Below, piece after piece: positions 54,125 to 62,317 of a stretch of DNA of 64,000 nt (position 1 is the stretch's first letter; each line of letters opens with the position of its first letter). This DNA comes from Nevskia sp043781855. GTDB taxonomy: Bacteria > Pseudomonadota > Gammaproteobacteria > Nevskiales > Nevskiaceae. The notes under the pieces were generated by a model. The model saw only the letters and a program-made list of their open reading frames with translations. It did not search any database and was not told the DNA's origin. The stretch lies in the NCBI GenBank assembly GCA_043781855.1, contig JAYWBB010000083.1, positions 34,502-98,501 of the forward strand. The letters are read 5' to 3'. Both the position numbers and the translations under genes were made by a program.

Positions 54125-54904
54125 ATGGACGAAAAAAAATGGGGTGCCTTGCTTGCGGCGGGCGTGCTGCTTCTCGCGGCTGGCGGGTATTACCTGCACC
54201 AGAACAAGCCGCCGGTCGTCGCGAGCGAACCGGAGCCGGCGCCGGTCGCGCCCGCGACGCCTGCACCAGCGCCGGATTACCCGGTGCCCGCCGCGCAACC
54301 GGATGCGCCGCCGCTGCCGGCGCTGACCGACAGCGACGAAGCTTTCAGGACTTCGCTGGACGACGTCCTCGGCGCCGCCCCGGTAGAAGCCTTCCTGATT
54401 CCCGACATGCTGATCCGGCGTGTCGTTGCGACCGTCGACAACCTGCCGCGCGATCGCGTCGCGCTCAAGCTGCGCCCGGTCAAGCGCACGGCGGGCGAGT
54501 TTCTGGTGAAGCGCGACGATGGACGAATCACGCTGAGCGCGGACAACGCCGCGCGTTACGCGCCGCTCTTCGCCGTGATCCGCGCGGTCGACGCGAGCCG
54601 CCTCGTCGCGCTGTATTTTCGTTACTACCCGCTGTTCCAGAAGGCGTACCAGGAACTCGGCTACCCGGACCGTTCGTTCAACAATCGCCTGGTCGAAGCC
54701 ATCGACAATCTCCTGGCGACTCCCGAGCCGCCCGGCGAGATTGAACTCGTACAGCCCAAGGTCATCTACGAGTACGCCGATGCGAACCTCGAAGCCCGCT
54801 CCGCCGGCCAAAAAACGCTGCTGCGCCTGAGCACGGAACAGCGAGCCGCGATCAAGCAACAGCTGGGCCGCGTTCGGGCGCTGATCGTGGCCGCGAAGCC
54901 CTGA
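54125..54904 (+). CDS. DUF3014 domain-containing membrane-anchored protein
   Basis: Start ATG 54125 gives an N-terminal signal anchor (WGALLAAGVLLLAAGGYYLH), a Pro/Ala-rich periplasmic linker (EPEPAPVAPATPAPAPDYPV) and the DUF3014 domain: DSDEAFRTSLDDVLGAAPVE, IPDMLIRRVVATVDNLPRD, YAPLFAVIRAVDASRLVALY and PDRSFNNRLVEAIDNLLATP. The family is uncharacterised and common in beta- and gammaproteobacteria. Longer in-frame readings from 53993 would hide the membrane segment. The disrupted exported gene follows 49 bp later on the same strand. Confidence 0.9.
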   Translation: MDEKKWGALLAAGVLLLAAGGYYLHQNKPPVVASEPEPAPVAPATPAPAPDYPVPAAQPDAPPLPALTDSDEAFRTSLDDVLGAAPVEAFLIPDMLIRRVVATVDNLPRDRVALKLRPVKRTAGEFLVKRDDGRITLSADNAARYAPLFAVIRAVDASRLVALYFRYYPLFQKAYQELGYPDRSFNNRLVEAIDNLLATPEPPGEIELVQPKVIYEYADANLEARSAGQKTLLRLSTEQRAAIKQQLGRVRALIVAAKP

Positions 54905-54953
54905 CGCGCAGTTCAACGGCGTTCGCGACGAGCACACGGTTCTGGGGACAGGG

Positions 54954-56483
54954 ATGCGCAAACTTTTTTTGATACTTCTGGTGGGGTTGACGACGACGTT
55001 CGGAACATGCCCCGCCATCGCGGCCGTCGGCCAAGCGCCAGCCACCGATCTCGATGCGTCCGCGCTCCATTCCGAATTGATTGCGGAACAGGGTGTTCTG
55101 AAGATGATTCGGGACGGCGATCTCGCTGGCGCCAATGCCCGGTTGCCGGGAATCATCTCGGCCGACGCATTTCAGTTCCTGCCGCTCACGGAAAAGCATC
55201 GGTTGCTCTTTTTTGCCGGCACGGTGGCCCGCGAATTGAAGGACCCCAAAAGTGCGCACTCGTACTTTGTCCGTTCGAGCGTCATGGATGGCTCGATCGC
55301 GGAAGACTGGTATGGCCGGCTGCATTCGGCATTCGACAATAAAGACATGGCGGATGCCGGCTTCGCGTTGACCGCGATTGCGCAACGCTACCCGGGCGAC
55401 CTGAGGCAGCGTATCAATCGCGACGCCGTCTACCTTCTCGTTGATGCTGCGAAGAACAACGATGGCCCTGGCGATCGCTGGTTCCGATTGCTCGATGCGC
55501 TGTTCGACGCGCACTGGGCCTACACCGAGGGCATCGAGCCGTCGTGGCTGTGGTGCGACCTTGCGCGTCTGGAACTGGAGCGGAATATGCCGGATCGCGT
55601 CAGCGAAATTGCGGCGCGCATCACTTCGCCGGAAGCGTTGATCAGCTTGCGCGTCGATAAGCAGTTTGCGCCGCTGGTGAAGGCGAGGCCGGAACGGTTC
55701 GATATCGAACATGCCGCCGCTGCTGAGGTCGAGGTTTTGCGCGGGTTTGTCGCGAAGGCGCCGCGATCGCTCGGCGCGCTGGTCGATCTCAGCGCATCAA
55801 TGTTGGTGTCCCGACAATTCGCAGAAGCACTTCGGATTACGGATGAAGCGATTGCCCGTGTTGCTGCAGCTTAGGGAGCCCCCGCACCTTACGATGATGT
55901 CGATGCCATGTTCATTTGGGTCATGGATGAGCGCGCTAGAGCGCTGCAGCACCTCAACCGCTGGCCTGAAGCGCTCGAACAACTACGGCTTGCTGCGGCG
56001 CTGCCTGAAAGCGGCATGACGAACATCAGTCTGGCAATCAATGCCGCTGATTCCTGTATCGCTCTAGAGCGCGCTGATGAAGCGCTGGCCCTGGTCGAGC
56101 ATCTTCGCGAGCCTACGCCGTTTGGCCGCATGCAGGTCGAGTCCATTCGATTTTCCGCAGCGCTTCAGAAAGGCGATGAAGCCGAGAGCGATCGTGCCCT
56201 GGCATACATGAGCGAGCATCGCGTCGATGCGATCGAGGCTTATCAGGACGCGTTACTGGAGGCCGACCGGATCGACAGCGCGGCTGCCGTGTTGATCGCA
56301 CGGCTCAACGATTCGAAGGAGCGCAGCGCGGCATTGGTCAACGTTCAGATCTACCCTGAGTCACCGGCACCGTCGAGAATCATCGAACAGCGCCGACGCT
56401 TCCACGAGCTCCTGATGCGCGCCGATGTTAGGGCCACAATCGGCCGGTTCGGCATCGTCGAATCTTTCAGTGTCAGCCCGTGA
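54954..56483 (+). pseudogene. Exported helical-repeat (TPR-like) protein interrupted by one in-frame TAG
   Basis: The frame opens at ATG 54954 after GGGACAGGG with a signal peptide (LFLILLVGLTTTFGTCPAIA) and runs 306 codons to TAG at 55872-55874. It then stays open in the same frame for 202 more codons to 56483, with no shift. The text on either side reads as one protein: AEALRITDEAIARVAAA, stop, GAPAPYDDVDAMFIWVMDER, then RALQHLNRWPEALEQLRLAA. The second half is TPR-like, and the first is probably helical repeats as well. CAG to TAG, one C-to-T change, would explain it. The 509-codon reading may be a recent nonsense pseudogene or may need readthrough; the 191-aa second part could also start at ATG 55908. 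Confidence 0.8.
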
Positions 56484-56513
56484 TCGAGCATTTGACGCTA
56501 TCAACTCGTTCGA

Positions 56514-56702
56514 TCATTCGTCCGTCGCGCGATCCCGCCGGAGTTGATCGAGCCTCCGCTTCGCCTCTGTCGTGATCGCCGCATCGCGCTGTTTTTCGAC
56601 CTTGCTCCGGCCGAAGCGCACGCGGTTTTCCGCAGACTGCTTCTCTGCCGCTGCACGCGCTTTCTGCTTGCGCACCTTGTTGAGGTTGACGACCTTGGTC
56701 AT
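56514..56702 (-). CDS. DUF4169 family small protein
   Basis: A 62-aa highly charged protein. It opens MTKVVNLNKVRKQKARAAAE and continues ENRVRFGRSKVEKQRDAA, which is the DUF4169 pattern (NLNxxRKxxAR, then ENRxxFGRxKxEK). It is probably one long helix with no hydrophobic core. The role is unknown. ATG 56702 lies 63 bp from the divergent RIO kinase start, so they may share a control region. A longer reading from 56757 is less likely. Confidence 0.85.
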   Translation of the reverse strand: MTKVVNLNKVRKQKARAAAEKQSAENRVRFGRSKVEKQRDAAITTEAKRRLDQLRRDRATDE

Positions 56703-56765
56703 GCCGCGTCCCGATCATTGCGTCGCGGAACCGGAGCGGTCCGGGACTATCGTTCACAATACTGC

Positions 56766-57623
56766 ATGAAAATTCCCAAGGGCCTCGAACCGCTGATCGA
56801 GGACGGCATCATCGACGCGGTCATCCGGCCGCTCAAGAGCGGCAAGGAAGCCTCGGTCTACGTCGTTGCCTGCGGCCCGGTCATCCGCTGCGCGAAGGTC
56901 TACAAGGACGCGACGCGACGCGGTTTCCACAAGCTCGCCGAATATCAGGAAGGCCGCCAGGCGCGCGGCAGCCGCGACCAGCGCGCGATGGGCAAGCGCA
57001 GCAAGCATGGCCGTCGTCAGCAGGAAACCGCGTGGAAGAACGCCGAGGTTGACGCGCTCTACCGGCTTGCCGCCGCCGGCGTACGCGTGCCGCAGCCGCA
57101 CGGGTATTTCGACGGCGTGCTGGTCATGGAACTGGTCGACGATGGGAGCGGCGCCCCGGCACCGCGCCTCAACGATGTCACGCCGAGCGCCGATGAGGCA
57201 CGCACCTGGCACAGTTTCCTGATGAACCAGATCGTGCGCATGCTCTGTGCCGGCCTGATCCACGGCGATCTCTCCGAGTTCAATGTGCTGCTCGGGCCCG
57301 AAGGCCCGGTCATCATCGATCTGCCGCAGGCGGTCGACGCCGCCGGCAACAACAGCGCCTTCCGCATGCTCGCGCGCGATGTCGAGAACATCACCGCCTA
57401 TTGCGGCCGCCACGCCCCGGAACTGCGGACCACGCACTACGCGCACGAAATCTGGAAGCTGTTCCAGGCAGCGGCGCTGCGGCCGGACGTGGAGTTGACC
57501 GGGCACTTCGTCTTCGACGAAACCACGGCCGACGTCGATGGCGTGCTGCATCAGATTGAGGAAGCGCGGGAGGAAGCCGAGCGCCGCGAACGTGGGCGGC
57601 AAGAGGCGGCGATGGAGGACTGA
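56766..57623 (+). CDS. RIO1-type atypical serine/threonine protein kinase
   Basis: Start ATG 56766. The kinase marks are VIRPLKSGKEASVYVVACGP (nucleotide loop with Lys), CAKVYKDATRRGFHKLAEYQ, the catalytic loop GLIHGDLSEFNVLLG near residue 165 and the metal-binding Asp in PVIIDLPQAVDAAGNNSAFR. The basic insert RGSRDQRAMGKRSKHGRRQQ is the RIO flexible-loop position. At 285 aa it is like other bacterial RIO proteins. RIO kinases are universal in archaea and eukaryotes (18S maturation); bacterial members are sporadic and uncharacterised. The C-terminus is charged (EEAREEAERRERGRQEA). It is divergent from DUF4169. Confidence 0.93.
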   Translation: MKIPKGLEPLIEDGIIDAVIRPLKSGKEASVYVVACGPVIRCAKVYKDATRRGFHKLAEYQEGRQARGSRDQRAMGKRSKHGRRQQETAWKNAEVDALYRLAAAGVRVPQPHGYFDGVLVMELVDDGSGAPAPRLNDVTPSADEARTWHSFLMNQIVRMLCAGLIHGDLSEFNVLLGPEGPVIIDLPQAVDAAGNNSAFRMLARDVENITAYCGRHAPELRTTHYAHEIWKLFQAAALRPDVELTGHFVFDETTADVDGVLHQIEEAREEAERRERGRQEAAMED

Positions 57624-57798
57624 GGTCCGTCGCCGCCTGTTCCGGTCGAAAGCGGGCGCGCGTTCTGGGTATGCTGGCTTCTCAGGCTCACAAGACAAGG
57701 GTGTTCCTCATGCACTTTGCTCGCGTATTCGCCGGGCGCGCCGAACTGGAACGCCGCCGTCGTCAACCGGGCCGTGACGACAAGCTGATGAGAACGAT

Positions 57799-58356
57799 GT
57801 GAGCGAACAGCAACTTCCGCGATTGCGTCTTTACTCAACCGCCGTGGTGGCGCTCGCGGAACTGGCACATCTCGCGTGGGAACATTTCAATGGCGGCGTC
57901 CATAGCCATCACATCCTGAATCGTTCCGATCTGCCCGCAATTTCCAATGGCTGGGGCGCGCTTCTGTTGCCGGCGCTGACCTGGTTCCTCAGCGGCCGTA
58001 TCCAGAGGCGGGTTGCGCTTCATCCCGGCGGGACGGAGGCCGCATCGCAGCTCCCTGCAGGTGTCATTGCCGGGTTCATCGGCTCGCTGCTTTTCGGCGT
58101 TCTGCTGGCGGGCTCTTTCACGAGCGGCAATGAAACCATTACCTCGTACCTGTTCCTGGGCATGTTCCTGCTTGCGCTGCTCTTGCCGGTTTACCGGGCG
58201 GAGTGCGTGCTCGGGTTCGTCCTGGGCATGACTTTTACCTTTGGCGCCGTGCTGCCCACCATTGTTGGCTCCATAATCGCGGCGGTATCCGCAGTCATCC
58301 ACCTCTACGTTCGCCCAGCGCTTGTGCGCCTCTGGACCTCCTTTGGGGCTGGTTGA
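57799..58356 (+). CDS. Hypothetical multi-pass membrane protein (185 aa)
   Basis: GTG 57799 begins MSEQQLPRLRLYSTAVVALA. Hydrophobic helices are visible at GWGALLLPALTWFLSG, GVIAGFIGSLLFGVLLAGSF, TSYLFLGMFLLALLLPVY and LGMTFTFGAVLPTIVGSIIA, about five in all. An N-terminal His/Glu-rich stretch (HLAWEHFNGGVHSHHI) may bind metal. I do not recognise the family. It is followed 33 bp later by a DUF4386 membrane protein on the same strand, likely the same transcript. Codon use is a little less GC3-biased than in the core genes nearby. Confidence 0.75.
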   Translation: MSEQQLPRLRLYSTAVVALAELAHLAWEHFNGGVHSHHILNRSDLPAISNGWGALLLPALTWFLSGRIQRRVALHPGGTEAASQLPAGVIAGFIGSLLFGVLLAGSFTSGNETITSYLFLGMFLLALLLPVYRAECVLGFVLGMTFTFGAVLPTIVGSIIAAVSAVIHLYVRPALVRLWTSFGAG

Positions 58357-58389
58357 AACGCAGGTGACGTCGGGAGTCGCAAAAATAAC

Positions 58390-59151
58390 GTGAGCCAACA
58401 CCCAATGGCGATCTCTACCGTTGAACGCTCACCGCAGGTCTACGCGCGCCTTGGCGGCCTCCTGTACCTGGCAATCATCGTCTTCGGTCTCTTCGGAGAG
58501 TCATTCGTAAGAGGAACGCTGGTCGTGTCCGGCGATGCGACGGCTACCGCAAATGCTATTTCGACTTCGCAGTTCCTCTGGCGCACGGGCATCGTCGGCG
58601 ACCTCTTGATGCACGTCTGTGACGTGCCGGTGATCGTGGTCCTCTACCTGTTGCTCAGGCCAGTGAGCGAGAGCCTCGCCCTGTTGGCGACTCTCATCAA
58701 TCTGATTCAGACCGCCGTCCTGGTCGCCAACAAGCTCAACCTCCTTGTTCCCCTGTTCCTTCTGGAGGATGCCGGCTACTTGAAAGCATTTTCACCAGAG
58801 CAGCTCCATGCGCTGTCCTACCTGGCAATCAAGACGCATGGGTATGGCTTTGGCATCGGCCTCATATTCTTCGGCTTCGCATGTCTTGTTCGGGGCTATC
58901 TGATTTTCAGGTCAGGGTACTTTCCCAAAACCATGGGCCTTCTGATGCTGGCTGCAGGACTCAGCTATTTGATCAACAGCTTCGCCTTACTGCTGGCACC
59001 TGCATTCGCAACGGCGATTTTCCCCGGCGTCTTGCTGCCTGCCTTTGTCGGTGAGTTGTCCTTCTGCTTGTGGCTGATCGTGAAGGGCGTGAACATAAAG
59101 CAATGGCAGCAGCGGGTGCCGTCACAGCATGCCCGCTCGGCATCCAGCTAG
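58390..59151 (+). CDS. DUF4386 domain-containing membrane protein
   Basis: GTG 58390 start. The opening VYARLGGLLYLAIIVFGLFG, then FLWRTGIVGDLLMHVCDVPV, VANKLNLLVPLFLLEDAGYL and HGYGFGIGLIFFGFACLVRG are the DUF4386 pattern, with about seven helices in 253 aa. The family has no defined function and is widespread among soil and water bacteria. It lies directly after another membrane protein gene on the same strand. Its GC3 is lower than that of the flanking core genes, so this pair may have been acquired, though the signal is weak. Confidence 0.88.
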   Translation: MSQHPMAISTVERSPQVYARLGGLLYLAIIVFGLFGESFVRGTLVVSGDATATANAISTSQFLWRTGIVGDLLMHVCDVPVIVVLYLLLRPVSESLALLATLINLIQTAVLVANKLNLLVPLFLLEDAGYLKAFSPEQLHALSYLAIKTHGYGFGIGLIFFGFACLVRGYLIFRSGYFPKTMGLLMLAAGLSYLINSFALLLAPAFATAIFPGVLLPAFVGELSFCLWLIVKGVNIKQWQQRVPSQHARSASS

Positions 59152-59247
59152 GAACGCTCAACCCGGCCATCGAGAGCAGGTATACGCCGCTTGGAATCGG
59201 GCATGCGCAAACACGTCCTTTCTCCTGCTCGCCGTCGGTGAACCGGG

Positions 59248-59505
59248 CTACCGGCCTCGTGTCCAGTCCTGGTTTTCGATCCAGCGCGAACGCTCGGTGC
59301 TCGGCGCAAAATCCGTCCTCAGCAGCACGCCCAGCAGGGACTCGGCATTGCGGACCGCGCGGGCGTCGTGGAACAGGCAGGCAACCTTCCAGCCGTATTC
59401 GTAGGCCAGCATCATGATGTCGACGGAGCGATTGACGAAGGCGCCATAGCTCGGGTGTTCGCGGTGCGCGACCTGCGCACGATTCTGGATTTCATGGAGT
59501 GTCAA
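59248..59505 (-). CDS. Hypothetical protein coupled to WS/DGAT (85 aa)
   Basis: Its ATG at 59505 shares 4 bp (ATGA) with the stop of the WS/DGAT gene, so translation is likely coupled. The product opens MTLHEIQNRAQVAHREHPSY and has a Trp/Tyr-containing middle (IMMLAYEYGWKVACLFHD) and a helical RAVRNAESLLGVLLRTDF part. There is no signal peptide, and no family is recognised. A small soluble partner of the acyltransferase is possible, on position only. Confidence 0.65.
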   Translation of the reverse strand: MTLHEIQNRAQVAHREHPSYGAFVNRSVDIMMLAYEYGWKVACLFHDARAVRNAESLLGVLLRTDFAPSTERSRWIENQDWTRGR

Positions 59506-60917
59506 CGGTTCTGCCTCCGGTCCGGGTTCGGTTCGTCCAGCTCAGCCAGCGCGTCGCGGCTATACACCGCCAGCCGCTGCAAGTGTGGCAGGTTGTCGCG
59601 ACAGCCGATGAAGCCGAAGTCGAGATGGTCGCTGTAGCTGACGACGGTGATATTGAGTCCGTAGCCCGGCATCGGGATCGACAGCGGGTAATACGCTTCC
59701 ATCTTGAAGCCGCGGAAGTACAGCGGTTTCTGCGGCCCTGGCACGTTGGAGATCACGAGATTGAACGCCGGCCGCAGGCGTCCGATCGCGCCGGGAATCT
59801 GCGCCAGCAGCATCGGCGTCATCTGCAGCGCGCTGTACTGCATGATGCCGCTGCGGGTCATGCCCTGGAGCTGGGCCTTGGCGGCGCTGGTCGAGGCGAT
59901 GATCGCGCGGATGCGTTCGAGTGGATCGGCGACATCGGTCGCCAGCGACGCGAGGATCGCGCCGACGGCGTTGCCGCCGCCGGGGTCGTCCTTCGGGCGG
60001 ATGTTGACCGGCAGCATCGCCGTCAGCGGCCTCGATGGCAGTGCGTCCTGTTCCAGCAGCAGCCGCCGCAGCGCGCCGGCACAAAGTGCGATCACGAGGT
60101 CGTTGAGCGTGCCGCCGTGGCTTTTCGCGATGCGCTTGAGGCGATCGAGCGGAAACGATTGCGTGGCGAAGCGGCGGTTGCGGCTGATCTTCTGGTTCAG
60201 GATCGACTTCGGCGCCTGCATCGGCGCGATCAACGCCTCGGTCTGGTTGCGCGGCGCGCGCCACGCGCCAGCCATCCTGATCAGCGCCTTGCCGATGCTG
60301 CGGCTGGCGTCAGCCTGTTCGCGCGCCATCGTCATCAGCGCAGCGAGCGTCGGCACTTTCGCGGCGGCGGACGACGGCGCACGCGGCGGCTGCTTGCGCG
60401 CGAAAAACATCGGCGTATCGAGTTCCCTGGCCGAAGTCGACAGCGCGCCGGACAGCAGGCGGATGCCGGTGTAGCCGTCGACGAGGGCGTGATGCACCTT
60501 GAAGTACAACGCGAATCGGCCGCCTTCGAGACCTTCGATGAAATGCACTTCCCAGGGCGGGCGGTGGAAGTCGAGACTGTTGCTGTGCAGACGCGAGACG
60601 AGAATGCCGAGTTCGCGCTCGTCGCCGGGCGAGGGCAGAGCCGAGCGGCGGATGTGATATTCGACGTCGAAGGCCTCGTCCTCGACCCAGGCCTGCAACG
60701 GGTGTGCCGGCGTGTTCGGATAGCGCAGCTTGAAGTTCCACGGTGGCTGGGCCTGCGCCGATTTCCGCACCTCGTCCATCAGTTTGCGCAGCAGGGCGGG
60801 CGCGGCCTTTGGCGGCGGCGAGAACGGCATCAGCGAGCCGACATGCATCATCGCCTCGCGGGTTTCTCCGGCGAGGAACACCCAGTCCAGCGGATTCAGG
60901 CGCTGCTTGGCGCGCAT
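59502..60917 (-). CDS. Wax ester synthase/diacylglycerol acyltransferase (WS/DGAT)
   Basis: This bifunctional enzyme esterifies acyl-CoA to fatty alcohols or diacylglycerol, producing storage wax esters or TAG. The catalytic HHxxxDG is in FKVHHALVDGYTGIRLLSGA near residue 141. Other family blocks are the N-terminal LNPLDWVFLAGETREAMMHV, RPPWEVHFIEGLEGG, NDLVIALCAGALRRLL near 275, AMLPVNIRP, and the C-terminal FNLVISNVPGPQKPLYFRG. At 471 aa it is the usual length. It is soluble or membrane-associated. With FadD and the desaturase it marks neutral-lipid storage. A small ORF is coupled downstream. Confidence 0.95.
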   Translation of the reverse strand: MRAKQRLNPLDWVFLAGETREAMMHVGSLMPFSPPPKAAPALLRKLMDEVRKSAQAQPPWNFKLRYPNTPAHPLQAWVEDEAFDVEYHIRRSALPSPGDERELGILVSRLHSNSLDFHRPPWEVHFIEGLEGGRFALYFKVHHALVDGYTGIRLLSGALSTSARELDTPMFFARKQPPRAPSSAAAKVPTLAALMTMAREQADASRSIGKALIRMAGAWRAPRNQTEALIAPMQAPKSILNQKISRNRRFATQSFPLDRLKRIAKSHGGTLNDLVIALCAGALRRLLLEQDALPSRPLTAMLPVNIRPKDDPGGGNAVGAILASLATDVADPLERIRAIIASTSAAKAQLQGMTRSGIMQYSALQMTPMLLAQIPGAIGRLRPAFNLVISNVPGPQKPLYFRGFKMEAYYPLSIPMPGYGLNITVVSYSDHLDFGFIGCRDNLPHLQRLAVYSRDALAELDEPNPDRRQNR

Positions 60918-61011
60918 GCTTTATTCTCCCCAGTGGCCGGGATCAGCATGCAACGAAACGCGGCGGATTGCGATAACGTCAGCGCCTGCAAGACGCCCCG
61001 ACAGGTATCCG

Positions 61012-61401
61012 ATGACCCAGAACAAGGCAGGCCCCGAACCCTCGAAAGCCGACCGCGCCATCGCCGACGCGCGGCGCAACGCCGATCAGCGCGCGAGCGG
61101 CTATCGCGAACAGGCTCTGAAGCTCTATCCGTGGATCTGCGGCCGTTGCATGCGCGAGTTCACGCGCGTGAATCTGCGCGAGCTGACGGTGCATCATCGC
61201 AACCACAATCACGACGACAACCCGGCCGACGGCAGCAACTGGGAACTGCTCTGCGTCTACTGCCACGACAACGAGCATTCGCGCTATGTCGATGCGCGCG
61301 GTGGTAAAACCGCGCCGGGCGAAGCGGCAGCGATTGCCACGGGCAATCCGTTCAGCGATCTGAAATCCTTGCTGGCGCGCGGACGGGCGGATCAAAGCTG
61401 A
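61012..61401 (+). CDS. yajD: YajD family HNH nuclease
   Basis: Start ATG 61012; longer readings run over the divergent WS/DGAT gene. The HNH site is complete: CGRCMREF zinc knuckle, LTVHHRNHNHDDNPADGSNW with the catalytic His, then LLCVYCHDNEHSRYVD. At 129 aa it is close to E. coli YajD (115 aa), a putative nuclease of unknown target. It starts 94 bp from the divergent WS/DGAT gene and converges with djlA. Confidence 0.92.
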   Translation: MTQNKAGPEPSKADRAIADARRNADQRASGYREQALKLYPWICGRCMREFTRVNLRELTVHHRNHNHDDNPADGSNWELLCVYCHDNEHSRYVDARGGKTAPGEAAAIATGNPFSDLKSLLARGRADQS

Positions 61402-61413
61402 GGACAACCGGCA

Positions 61414-62184
61414 TCAGGCGCGCCGCGCCTTTTCGATCCGCTCGTACGCCGCCGTAATCTCGCGCGTCTTGCGCTCCGCCATCTCGCGCATGCTCTCCGG
61501 CAGGCCCTTCGCGGCCAGCTTGTCGGGGTGGTTCTGGCTCATCAGCTGGCGGTAGGCACGCTTCACTTCCGCGTCGCTCGCGCTCGGCGGCACGCCCAGC
61601 ACGCGATAGGCATCGTCGAGCGCGGAGGGGTCAGCGGCATTGCGGTTGCCGCCGCCGCGCAACAGCGCTTCGAGACTGGCCAGCTCCGCCGCCGACATCC
61701 CCAGCCCGCGCGCGATGCGCAGCAGCATCTCGTGCTCGGCCGGGTGCAGGCTGCTGTCCGCCGCGATCGCCGAAAGCTGCACCTGGATGAACATCTGGTG
61801 CAGCACGCGCTGGCCCTGCGCCGCTTCGGCAAAGCGGCGGACCTCGGCATCGAGATCGAAGTCATCGGCCTTGCCGCGATTGAACGCGCGCTTGGCCGAT
61901 TCGCGGGCCTCGCCGGAAAGATTGAGCCGGTCGAACAGGGATTCGGCGACGCGAATCTCGTTCTCGGAAACCTGACCATCGGCCTTGCAGATCGCGCCCA
62001 TGACCGCGAAAGTCGAATCCAGAAACTGCGCCTGGATCGCACCAACACGCTTGACCGTGACGCCGATCACCGACCGCGCCAGCGAGCGCCCGATGAAGTA
62101 ACCCATGAGCGCGCCGAAGAACAGACCGCGCAAGCCGTCCGAGAGGTAGCCGATCAGGCCCCCGATCACGATTGCAAAATTCAT
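61414..62184 (-). CDS. djlA: DjlA-type membrane-anchored DnaJ co-chaperone
   Basis: The N-terminus FAIVIGGLIGYLSDGLRGLF FGALMG is a short glycine-rich membrane segment, as in DjlA. A TerB-like helical domain follows (STFAVMGAICKADGQVSENE, IAADSSLHPAEHEMLLRIAR). The C-terminal J domain has DAYRVLGVPPSASDAEVKRA and the essential HPD in MSQNHPDKLAAKGLP. At 256 aa it fits DjlA (271 aa in E. coli). It stimulates DnaK at the inner membrane, and in E. coli DjlA overexpression induces the Rcs envelope response. It is a single gene convergent with yajD. Confidence 0.94.
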   Translation of the reverse strand: MNFAIVIGGLIGYLSDGLRGLFFGALMGYFIGRSLARSVIGVTVKRVGAIQAQFLDSTFAVMGAICKADGQVSENEIRVAESLFDRLNLSGEARESAKRAFNRGKADDFDLDAEVRRFAEAAQGQRVLHQMFIQVQLSAIAADSSLHPAEHEMLLRIARGLGMSAAELASLEALLRGGGNRNAADPSALDDAYRVLGVPPSASDAEVKRAYRQLMSQNHPDKLAAKGLPESMREMAERKTREITAAYERIEKARRA

Positions 62185-62317
62185 GGCGTCAGTTTACCGC
62201 GCCGGTTCGCCGCAACGGCGCAGCGACCGGTGCCGGTGAAATCGGATCGACGGCATTTATCCGCGGTGCGGACTTGAGCAGAATGCCTCGGCCAGTCCAC
62301 CGCAGGCGCAGAACAGC

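Noticed and set aside
59499..61307. A 602-codon plus-strand open frame over the WS/DGAT gene
   Set aside because: It has Arg/Gln/His-rich nonsense composition and is antisense to a gene with clear catalytic motifs.
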